Of a stretch of DNA of 17,568 nt, positions 7,439-13,902 are shown one piece after another. Made by a program: the position numbers and the translations under genes. The stretch is from RGIG4074 sp964459165 (GTDB taxonomy: Bacteria; Bacillota; Clostridia; Christensenellales; Borkfalkiaceae): assembly GCA_964459165.1 (NCBI GenBank), contig CAYWKM010000037.1, positions 1 to 17,568 of the forward strand, read 5' to 3'. How positions within the stretch are numbered: position 1 is the stretch's first letter; every line of letters starts with the position of its first letter. Under the pieces are notes generated by a model. It saw nothing but the letters and a program-made list of their open reading frames with translations. It was not told where the DNA came from and did no database searches.

Positions 7439-8098
7439 ATGGATATAGGCGAAAAGATTAAAAACGCACGAATCAACGCAGGGCTCACGCAGGAGCAGGC
7501 GGCGGAAGCGCTCGGCGTGAGCAGACAGACGATATCGAATTGGGAGACGGAAAAAACTTATCCCGACGTCGCGAGCGTTGTCAAGATGAGCGACTTATAC
7601 GCCGTCAGCCTCGACTACTTGTTAAAGGAAGGAAATCCTATGGATTATCTGAATTATCTGAAAGAAAGCGCCGACGTGGTAAAAAGCAAAAACAAATTTT
7701 CAAAACTTATCTTGATTATCGCTTACCTCGCGATATGGTCGATATCGCTCGTCTTCTTTTGGCTTTTTACGAGCGGATTCGACGCAATGGGTTATTCGAT
7801 TATATTTTTCTGTATTCTTCTGCCCGTCGCGACGTTCGTACTATCCTTTCTAATCGGCAAAAACGATTATTGGGGAAAATGGAATTGGATCAGCGCAATT
7901 CTTTTCGGCGTCATGTACATGCTCGCCGAATATGTAACGTTCAGCGTCGCGAATATGGTCGCTTTCGATAAAGTGAACGAACCCAAATGGGGCATGTTCA
8001 TTGCGGGAGAAATGATTTCCTTTATCGGTTTGGGAATCGGAGCGATCGACCGGATTTTATCTTCTAATAAGCAAAAAACAAACGATAAAAACATTTAA
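7439..8098 (+). CDS. XRE-family helix-turn-helix regulator with membrane domain
   Basis: This 219-residue protein joins an N-terminal Cro/C1-type DNA-binding domain to a membrane anchor. The HTH spans about residues 3-62 and has the family pattern (KIKNARINAGLTQEQAAEAL, then GVSRQTISNWE, then YPDVASVVKMSDLYAVSLDYLL). After a short charged linker, four hydrophobic segments follow (about 89-111, 117-139, 150-172 and 185-204). Many Clostridia and Lactobacillales carry such HTH-plus-TM regulators next to membrane or transport genes. The start ATG has GAGGAG 8 nt upstream. It is the only clear plus-strand gene in the window, divergent from the purine permease and convergent with the membrane protein at 8173-9096. 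The signal it senses and its targets are unknown. Confidence 0.92.
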   Translation: MDIGEKIKNARINAGLTQEQAAEALGVSRQTISNWETEKTYPDVASVVKMSDLYAVSLDYLLKEGNPMDYLNYLKESADVVKSKNKFSKLILIIAYLAIWSISLVFFWLFTSGFDAMGYSIIFFCILLPVATFVLSFLIGKNDYWGKWNWISAILFGVMYMLAEYVTFSVANMVAFDKVNEPKWGMFIAGEMISFIGLGIGAIDRILSSNKQKTNDKNI

Positions 8099-8172
8099 GA
8101 ATAACCGTTACGTTTTCCGTCTTAAAAACTTTTCTTTCTTTTAATTCCGTCGAAAAAATCCTTGCTTGACTT

Positions 8173-9096
8173 TCAATAGTTGGTCTCCTTTTGCATTCCC
8201 TTCAATTTTATACTTGCATTGACGAACATAAAAATTCCAAGCGCCGCCGTAAACGCGCAGGCCACGCCTCCCGTGAGCGCATTAATGTACCCGACGTTCT
8301 CTTCGGAAGAAAACCCTTTGAGAATTTCCGTCTGCAAGGCAAGGGCGGAGATGAGCACGTCGGCGAAATTGATACAACGAATCGCCCTGACGGTCATATC
8401 GTCGTTTTTTCTCGCCTTGAAAATATGAACGATCGAGATCGTTATTTTATAAAAGGCGTACAATGCAGAGACATAGATCATCATTCCCCCGTATTGAAAG
8501 GAATTTTTTTCCATCGCCATCTGCAAAATCGCAAAGGGCAGACAAACGGGTAAAACGAAAAGTATGCCGCCGCATATCCTATATATTTTCAACGCGCGTT
8601 TTTTCGCGTCGTATTCGCTCGTCGTTTTTCCCTTGCTCTTGGGACGATGATAGAGTAATATTCCCCCGCGCATCAACGTGAGAAGAAGATAATATCCGGA
8701 CAGCGCCCCGTGCCATATTGAAAGCTCTATAATCCCGATCACGCCGTTGAACACCGTATACGCCATGCCGGTCGCCAAAGATCCTACGGTAAAGACGAGC
8801 AGTCGTATGGTTCCATCCAACAATCGACCGGTAAATTTACGCTTCCGCAAGCGTTTTACCGCCTTTTGCTTTATTTTCAAAATCAAAAGAATCGCCGTAT
8901 AAACAGAATAACCGAGCGCGATCGTCGCAATGGCATACACGACATAGACGACGGCGGCGAGCGGATTTTCAAGATCCCCGAGCATCGCAAGAGAAATCGA
9001 TCCTGCAACGAAAATGATTGTTATCCCATACAGTAAAAGCAAAAAGATTCCGTGCGGATTCTTCAACCATCGGCCGATCTTTTTTAAGAATTTCAT
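8173..9096 (-). CDS. Multi-spanning membrane protein of unknown function
   Basis: I do not recognise this 307-residue protein. It has about eight hydrophobic segments (roughly 16-38, 47-73, 96-115, 119-146, 173-193, 203-226, 243-258 and 268-293) separated by strongly basic loops, for example KIKQKAVKRLRKRKF after the second segment and HRPKSKGKTTSEYDAKKR near the middle. These basic loops are probably cytoplasmic. No enzyme or transporter signature is visible. The start ATG at 9096 has GAGG 7 nt upstream. It is convergent with the XRE regulator, with 74 nt between the stops and no clear terminator hairpin there. It has a long 5' region of about 180 nt behind a promoter-like sequence with TTAACA repeats. 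Coding quality is good (long frame, ribosome site, coherent topology). Confidence 0.8.
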   Translation of the reverse strand: MKFLKKIGRWLKNPHGIFLLLLYGITIIFVAGSISLAMLGDLENPLAAVVYVVYAIATIALGYSVYTAILLILKIKQKAVKRLRKRKFTGRLLDGTIRLLVFTVGSLATGMAYTVFNGVIGIIELSIWHGALSGYYLLLTLMRGGILLYHRPKSKGKTTSEYDAKKRALKIYRICGGILFVLPVCLPFAILQMAMEKNSFQYGGMMIYVSALYAFYKITISIVHIFKARKNDDMTVRAIRCINFADVLISALALQTEILKGFSSEENVGYINALTGGVACAFTAALGIFMFVNASIKLKGMQKETNY

Positions 9097-9276
9097 CCTT
9101 TTCCCTCGCTTAAAATCACGGTAAAATCAATGCTCTTTCCGATCTCGCCGTCAAAGGGAGATTTTTTCCGTCAAGATAAGCGGAACGTTCTTCTCCGTCT
9201 TCGACGAACGGAATTTTCACCATAGATCAAGACTTCGTCCTGATATTTTTTATTTTACGCTTCGCTTGTTATCAAG

Positions 9277-9305
9277 ATAATAAAATTTTGTTAAAAAATT
9301 GTTAA
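9277..9305 (-). promoter_or_regulatory. Promoter with 11-bp-spaced TTAACA repeats (Pho-box-like)
   Basis: TTAACA (9305-9300), a 17-nt spacer and TATTAT (9282-9277) read leftward as a near-consensus promoter. A second TTAACA (9294-9289) repeats at an 11-bp period, the layout of Bacillus PhoP boxes (TT(A/C/T)ACA repeats). The gap of about 335 nt between 9097 and 9432 otherwise holds only the ATPase terminator at 9356-9383; nothing else was seen. Confidence 0.4.
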
Positions 9306-9355
9306 AATTAACCGTCGAAGCTCTTTGCCTTTTCCCCTATTTCAAAAGTATCGAG

Positions 9356-9383
9356 AAAAACAGGATCTCTTACGCGAATCCTG
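9356..9383 (-). terminator. Probable terminator of the arsR-ATPase operon
   Basis: CAGGAT and ATCCTG form a 6-bp stem with an 11-nt loop, followed on the minus strand by five T residues (9360-9356). It lies about 50 nt after the ATPase stop. The stem is short, so efficiency is uncertain. Confidence 0.6.
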
Positions 9384-9432
9384 CCTTTCCCGATCGTTGA
9401 ATTTCATCGCCGATTTTTTATGTTTTCTTTTT

Positions 9433-12213
9433 TTATTTGATTTTTCCGCGAATACGCAAGGAATTGAGTACGGCGAGAAGCATGACGCCCACGTCTCCGA
9501 AGACCGCGAGAGCCAACGGCAGGGAGGGTAAAGCCACGCCGAGAATCATAAAGACGACCTTCATGACAATGGAAAAAACGATGTTTTCGACGACGATCCT
9601 GCGCGTGCGTTTCGCTATTTTAAAAGCGAAGCCGACGGCCTTTAAATTGTCGGAAACGAGCACGAGATCGCTGGCTTCGACGGCGGCGGCGCTGCCGACT
9701 TTTCCCATGGAAATCGCCACGTCGGAAACCGCCATAACGGGCGCGTCGTTGATTCCGTCGCCCACGTAGGCGATCATACCGCCGTATTTTAACGCCGCTT
9801 CCTCCTTCAATTTCTGTGCGCATTCGAGCTTTTCATCGGGGAGAAGTCCGGCTTTCGCCTCGTCGAGACGAAGTTCTGCGGAAACCGACTTTGCCCGCTC
9901 TTCATTATCTCCCGTCAGCATAACGAGCTTCTTTACGCCCTGCGCGCGCAATTCTTTTAGCGAGGACTCCGCCTCCGGCTTAATCTTATCGTCGATTTCG
10001 ACGCTGCCCATAATCCTGCCGTCGTAAGCGACGTATACGACGGTGGAGACGCTCTTCGCCTCCTCGAAGGCAATCCCGTTTTCCTTCAAAAGTTTCGCAT
10101 TTCCGCAAAGAGCCTTTTTTCCGGCGATTTCGGCGCAGAGTCCCCTTCCGGCGATCTCCTTGACGCCTTCCGCTTTATAAGGCGTTTCTATGCCGACGAA
10201 GCATTCGGCGAGAGGATGCGAAGAACAACTTTCGAGCGCGGCGGCGATTTTCAGCGTTTCCTCTTGATTTTCGGCGTTGACCTTTACGATATCGAACACG
10301 CCTTCTGTGAGCGTGCCCGTCTTGTCGAACGCCACCGTTTTTACCTTTGTGAGCGTATCGAGATAAGTCGCTCCCTTTACGAGAATACCGTATTTCGCCG
10401 CCGTACCGACGCCGCTGAAATAGGTGAGCGGTATGGAGATGATGAGCGCGCAGGGACAGGAAACGATGAGGAGAATGAGCGCGCGGTGAATCCAGTCGCG
10501 GAAGAGTTCGCCGTAGCCTCCCCCACGAACGAGTCCCGTCACGACGGGCACGAGCACGGCGATCGCCAGCGCGAGCGCGCATACGATAGGCGTATAGTAC
10601 TTAGCGAAACGGGTAATGAATTTTTCAGGCTTTGCCTTTTGTGCGGAAGAATTTTCGACGAGATCGAGAATTTTTGCGACGGCGCTGTCGGAATATTCGC
10701 GGAGAACTTCCGCTTCGACGACGCTGTCGGAGTTGATACAGCCGGAAAGGATTTCATCCCCCTCCTCGGCTTCCTTCAAAGCGGCTTCGCCCGTGAGAGA
10801 CTTGGTATCGACCGATGTTTTTCCCTTTACGATTCTGACGTCTACGGGGAACTTTTCGCCCGCCTTGACGACGACGATATCTCCGATTTTGAGCTCCTCG
10901 GGTTTTACTTTAACCTGATCGCCCCCTCTTAAAAGGACGGCGTCCTCGCTCTTCAAATTCATGATCGCGACGATCGACTTACGCGAGGAGCCGACGGCGA
11001 GGCTCTGCAAAAATTCTCCGAGCTGATAAAGAAGCATGACGGCTACGCCCTCGGTGTATTCGCCTAAAACAATTGCCACGATCGAAGCGAGCGTCATGAG
11101 AAAATTTTCATCGAAGATTCTTCCCTTGGAAATATTTTTTACGGTAGAGACGAGAACGGGATGCCCGATGGTCAGATAGCTTGCGGCGTAAGAGACATAC
11201 GCGAGGATTTGCCAGGCTCTCCCCCGATCGGCGAGGAGAAAATCGAAAACGACGCCCAACGCCAACAACGCGGCGGAAAGGATAAGCTCGACGATCGTCC
11301 TCTTACGAGACGCTTCCTCCCTGTCCTCTCCCTCTTTGAGTACCTTGACCTTTTCGAAACGATTGGCGATGGATATCGCCTTTTTGATCGCGGCGTCGGT
11401 GGCGTCGATTACGATATTCTGAGCCATAAAATCGACGACGACGGCGTTTACCCCCTCGACTTTTGCAATTTTTTCTTGAAGGGCGGCGGCGCAACTTGCG
11501 CAGTCGAGATTTTTCAGCTGAATCACCCTCGCTCTGTCTTTCGCGACTTCGACGACTTGAACCTCTTCGAAGCGATTGGCGGCGTCCTTCACTCTCTCGA
11601 CGATTTCTTTTCCCGTGCAGGAGAGCGCGATAATCTGATTGACGAAAGAGACGGAGACTTCCTCTACCCCTTCGATTTTACGGATCTCCTCCTCCAACTC
11701 GGCGGCGCAGGCGGCGCAGTCGAGTCCCTTGATGTGAACGGTCGTCTTAATTAATTCAAAAACGGGAGAAGCGTCCTCGACGACTTGAACCTTTTCAAAA
11801 TGATTGGCGATATCTTTCGCTTTTTTTAAGGTCTCCTCCCCCTTATAGGTGAGAAAAATCTTTTGATTGACGAAGGAAACGATGCACGCGCTTACCCCGT
11901 CGATTTTTAAGAGCTCGGATTCAAGCTCGTCGGCGCAGGCGGCGCAATCCAGTCCCGAAAGGGAAAGAACGGCTTTTTTTTCGCCGGATTCCTCGGACGT
12001 TTCCCCCTCTTCGAGAACTCTGACGTCCTCGAAACGATTAGCGATATCCTTTACTTTCTCTAACGCCTCTTCGTCTTCATAGCAAATAAAGATCTTTTGA
12101 TTGACGAAGGAAACGGAAGCCTCGGTGATTCCTTTTACTTTGCCGATTTCTTCCTCGAGCTCGGCGGCGCAACCTGCGCAGTCGAGTCCGGAAATGCGAA
12201 TGACTTTCTTCAT
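9433..12213 (-). CDS. cadA: P1B-type heavy-metal ATPase (Zn/Cd/Pb class) with four HMA domains
   Basis: This is a 926-residue metal efflux pump of the plasma membrane. Four tandem HMA domains each have a (G/N)LDCAxC metal loop (Cys12/15, 90/93, 166/169 and 238/241). The ATPase core shows TGE (474-476, actuator), the CPC transmembrane metal site (586-588), DKTGT with phosphorylated Asp630, the SSHP motif (His666) and GDGIND (818-823). A Lys in the seventh helix region (Lys885) and an Asp in the last (Asp907, in FGDVGV) match the P1B-2 Zn/Cd/Pb pumps rather than Cu pumps. The GLDCA loops and the adjacent ArsR/SmtB repressor agree. Four HMA domains is more than the usual one or two. AAGGAG lies 6 nt before the ATG, and the repressor gene ends 12 nt upstream. 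The exact metal is not determined by sequence. Confidence 0.95.
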   Translation of the reverse strand: MKKVIRISGLDCAGCAAELEEEIGKVKGITEASVSFVNQKIFICYEDEEALEKVKDIANRFEDVRVLEEGETSEESGEKKAVLSLSGLDCAACADELESELLKIDGVSACIVSFVNQKIFLTYKGEETLKKAKDIANHFEKVQVVEDASPVFELIKTTVHIKGLDCAACAAELEEEIRKIEGVEEVSVSFVNQIIALSCTGKEIVERVKDAANRFEEVQVVEVAKDRARVIQLKNLDCASCAAALQEKIAKVEGVNAVVVDFMAQNIVIDATDAAIKKAISIANRFEKVKVLKEGEDREEASRKRTIVELILSAALLALGVVFDFLLADRGRAWQILAYVSYAASYLTIGHPVLVSTVKNISKGRIFDENFLMTLASIVAIVLGEYTEGVAVMLLYQLGEFLQSLAVGSSRKSIVAIMNLKSEDAVLLRGGDQVKVKPEELKIGDIVVVKAGEKFPVDVRIVKGKTSVDTKSLTGEAALKEAEEGDEILSGCINSDSVVEAEVLREYSDSAVAKILDLVENSSAQKAKPEKFITRFAKYYTPIVCALALAIAVLVPVVTGLVRGGGYGELFRDWIHRALILLIVSCPCALIISIPLTYFSGVGTAAKYGILVKGATYLDTLTKVKTVAFDKTGTLTEGVFDIVKVNAENQEETLKIAAALESCSSHPLAECFVGIETPYKAEGVKEIAGRGLCAEIAGKKALCGNAKLLKENGIAFEEAKSVSTVVYVAYDGRIMGSVEIDDKIKPEAESSLKELRAQGVKKLVMLTGDNEERAKSVSAELRLDEAKAGLLPDEKLECAQKLKEEAALKYGGMIAYVGDGINDAPVMAVSDVAISMGKVGSAAAVEASDLVLVSDNLKAVGFAFKIAKRTRRIVVENIVFSIVMKVVFMILGVALPSLPLALAVFGDVGVMLLAVLNSLRIRGKIK
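11858..11880 (-). repeat. 23-nt direct repeat, copy in HMA domain 2
   Basis: An exact 23-nt match to 12092-12114, 234 nt (78 codons) apart and in the same frame, encoding the strand that includes FVNQKIF. It marks HMA domains 1 and 2 as the product of in-frame duplication or gene conversion. Confidence 0.8.
12092..12114 (-). repeat. 23-nt direct repeat, copy in HMA domain 1
   Basis: Exact partner of the repeat at 11858-11880, encoding the same peptide in HMA domain 1. Looser similarity continues on both sides (for example, codons for the KDIAN-x-FE segment also recur). Confidence 0.8.
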
Positions 12214-12225
12214 GCGATACTCCTT

Positions 12226-12591
12226 TTAACGATTCTCTATTTTGCAAGAAAGATGAGCTTCGCTCATTTTAATAATTTCTCTGATGTGATCGTCCGCGAT
12301 GGAATACAGAATATTCTGTCCCTCTCTCCGCGACTTCACGACGCGGTTATCCTTCAATATCCTCAATTGATGGCTGGTTGCGCTCTGGTTTCCGCCGCAA
12401 ATTTCGACGATATGATAGACGCAAAGCTCTCCCTCCATGAGAGCGAGAATAATCTTTAATCTCGACGGTTCTCCGAGCACCTTAAAAATATTCGCCGCCG
12501 TCAGAATCGCCTCCGCGTCGGGCATATTTTCTTTTGCCCGCTCGACGACGAGCTCGTGCTCCCGTTCATGATTGCAATTTTCCTGTTTCAT
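12226..12591 (-). CDS. ArsR/SmtB-family metal-sensing repressor
   Basis: This 121-residue winged-helix repressor should release its operator when it binds metal, turning on the pump gene downstream. The DNA-binding core includes VLGEPSRLKIILAL, ELCVYHI and the recognition region NQSATSHQLRILK. The C-terminal helix holds Asp100, His102, His113 and Cys116, with the same spacing (2, 11, 3) as the SmtB/CzrA alpha-5 zinc site, but with Cys in place of the usual Glu. The N-terminus also has Cys6, His8 and His12, and Cys57 sits in the position of the CadC ELCVC motif, which here reads ELCVY. Its own ribosome site is weak, and a short upstream frame ends 1 nt before its ATG. It is cotranscribed with the P1B-ATPase. 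Zn, Cd or Pb are the likely inducers. Confidence 0.93.
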   Translation of the reverse strand: MKQENCNHEREHELVVERAKENMPDAEAILTAANIFKVLGEPSRLKIILALMEGELCVYHIVEICGGNQSATSHQLRILKDNRVVKSRREGQNILYSIADDHIREIIKMSEAHLSCKIENR

Positions 12592-12592
12592 A

Positions 12593-12637
12593 CTAAGCCC
12601 CGCCTTTTGTCTTTCCGCTCGACGCCTTAAATTTCAT
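12593..12637 (-). CDS. Possible 14-codon leader ORF before arsR
   Basis: ATG at 12637 opens a frame encoding MKFKASSGKTKGGA that ends with TAG at 12595-12593, one base before the arsR ATG. AGGA lies 10 nt upstream. Terminating ribosomes could restart on arsR, whose own ribosome site is poor. There is no evidence beyond position, and chance is possible. Confidence 0.3.
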   Translation of the reverse strand: MKFKASSGKTKGGA

Positions 12638-12697
12638 TCGTCGGTTTTCCTATCTTCCCGCCGTTTTCTTTAAGTTCGCCTCCGCGTACATTTTTAT

Positions 12698-12717
12698 ATA
12701 TGAATAAGTATTCATAT
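12698..12717. promoter_or_regulatory. ArsR/SmtB operator
   Basis: ATATGAATA and TATTCATAT form a perfect 9-2-9 inverted repeat, matching the ATATGAA...TTCATAT operators of the SmtB/CzrA/CadC family. It overlaps the end of the -10 box of the arsR promoter, so bound repressor would block RNA polymerase. Confidence 0.9.
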
Positions 12718-12744
12718 TTTAATCCTTTTAATTCGCATTGTCAA
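12716..12744 (-). promoter_or_regulatory. Promoter of the arsR-ATPase operon
   Basis: TTGACA (12744-12739), a 17-nt spacer and TAAAAT (12721-12716), read leftward; the operator overlaps its downstream edge. The expected leader before arsR is about 115 nt. Confidence 0.88.
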
Positions 12745-12847
12745 GCGTTTTTTATGACAAAATCCGAATGAAACAGTAGGAATTTTACAAAAAGAGAGCC
12801 TTTTAAAGAGACCGCCCCCATTCCCCCCTTTGCGTCACGGCAAAAGA

Positions 12848-12873
12848 AAAAAACGCCGCAAAGAGCGTTTTTT
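12848..12873. terminator. Bidirectional intrinsic terminator after the feo operon
   Basis: AAAAAACGC and GCGTTTTTT pair as a 9-bp stem around an 8-nt loop, giving a T-run after the GC core on both strands. On the minus strand it closes the feoA-feoB-pseudouridine synthase unit about 210 nt after the last large gene. The rest of the 12745-13083 gap holds only a doubtful small ORF. Confidence 0.75.
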
Positions 12874-12938
12874 AAAAAATTTATCCCCTATGGAATCACC
12901 CGAAAATATAAATTTTTCGATTCCTCGATTTTCCGCTT

Positions 12939-13016
12939 TTACGCTTCCTCGGTACGCGCTTTAGCTTTAAAAGAATGATAAACGCTAAGAATATCCGCCA
13001 AAACCGCACTTCGCAT
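12939..13016 (-). CDS. Possible 25-residue small protein
   Basis: ATG at 13016 opens a 25-codon frame (beginning MRSAVLADILSVYHSFKAKA) that stops at 12939. GAGGGG sits 7 nt upstream, a good ribosome site. It lies between the pseudouridine synthase stop and the terminator, so it would be on the feo transcript. It is an amphipathic, basic peptide with no family I recognise. It is supported only by the ribosome site and position, so confidence is low. Confidence 0.3.
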   Translation of the reverse strand: MRSAVLADILSVYHSFKAKARTEEA

Positions 13017-13083
13017 TGATAATCCCCTCTTCGGTAGCTTATCCCTATTTTGACGCTTCGTTCGTTTTCCCTCGATTCCGCCT

Positions 13084-13902
13084 TCAACCGATAGGAAATT
13101 GCTTTCGGGAAAAAAAGGTTTTTCCGTTGAGATAAGAGAGATCCCCTTCAAGCGTAAATTTTAAGCTGTACGAAATCAGGCATTGACGCTTTAAATGATA
13201 GGCGGCGTTTCGCTCCCTGTCTCCGTATTTTTCATCCCCTGCGACGGGACAGCCGATAAACGCCATATGCGCCCGTATCTGATGCGTCTTTCCCGTGTGA
13301 AGGGTAATTTCCGTTTCCGTAAATTCGCCGCGTCGCTCCAACACGCGATATTCGGTGACGATCCTTTCCCCCTGTCCCTCTTTTAAAGAAATTTTGACGA
13401 GGGCGTTCCGTTCGTCCTTTCGAAGGTAAGCGCAGAGCGTATCGCTCTCTTTTTCAAATTTTCCGAAACAGAGGGCGCGATACTTTTTTTCCACGTTTTT
13501 GCGGCGAAACGCCGCAAGAAGCCGGCTTTCCGCCTCTCGCGTGCGAGCAAAGGCGATGAGTCCCTGCGTATTGCGATCTAAGCGGTGAATAAAATAATAT
13601 TCCCCCGTTTGACTCAGAGAAGCGAATACCGCCTCGGAATTGACGCCGCTCTCCTTGTCGCAAATGAGAATATTTTCGTCCTCATAAACGCGCTCGAACG
13701 CGGGACGGCTCTCCTGCGCGGGCGTGGTGTAATAGGAAACGACGTCGCCCTTCTTCAAGGGGCAATCCTTGTTTACCCTTACGCCGTTCACTTTGACGTT
13801 TCTTTCTTTAAGCAGTCGGGAAAAATAAAAGGAACCCTGCGGATAGGTATTATCGGTAAAATTTTTTAACGTGTCTTTTTCTTTTACGACAAATTCTTTC
13901 AT
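13084..13902 (-). CDS. RluA-family RNA pseudouridine synthase
   Basis: This is a 272-residue enzyme that isomerises uridine to pseudouridine in rRNA or tRNA. An S4-like N-terminal RNA-binding region (about 13-60, with RLLKERNVKVNGVRVNK) is followed by the catalytic domain. HRLDRNTQGL (106-115) holds the catalytic Asp109, and the late motif TGKTHQIRAHM is also intact. The ATG at 13902 lies 53 nt inside the 3' end of feoB, with only a weak AAAGAG upstream. The early S4-type sequence leaves no room for a later start, so the overlap appears real. It is probably translated by coupling from feoB. Which RNA position it modifies cannot be told. The link to iron uptake is likely incidental cotranscription. 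Confidence 0.93.
   Translation of the reverse strand: MKEFVVKEKDTLKNFTDNTYPQGSFYFSRLLKERNVKVNGVRVNKDCPLKKGDVVSYYTTPAQESRPAFERVYEDENILICDKESGVNSEAVFASLSQTGEYYFIHRLDRNTQGLIAFARTREAESRLLAAFRRKNVEKKYRALCFGKFEKESDTLCAYLRKDERNALVKISLKEGQGERIVTEYRVLERRGEFTETEITLHTGKTHQIRAHMAFIGCPVAGDEKYGDRERNAAYHLKRQCLISYSLKFTLEGDLSYLNGKTFFSRKQFPIG

Noticed and set aside
8099..8172. Terminator between the convergent genes at 7439-8098 and 8173-9096
   Set aside because: T-rich runs are present, but no stable stem of six or more base pairs was found in front of them.
10216..11754. Long plus-strand frames (10216-10932 and 11161-11754) opposite the metal ATPase
   Set aside because: They are antisense shadows of a strongly conserved ATPase, with low-complexity acidic products and no ribosome sites.
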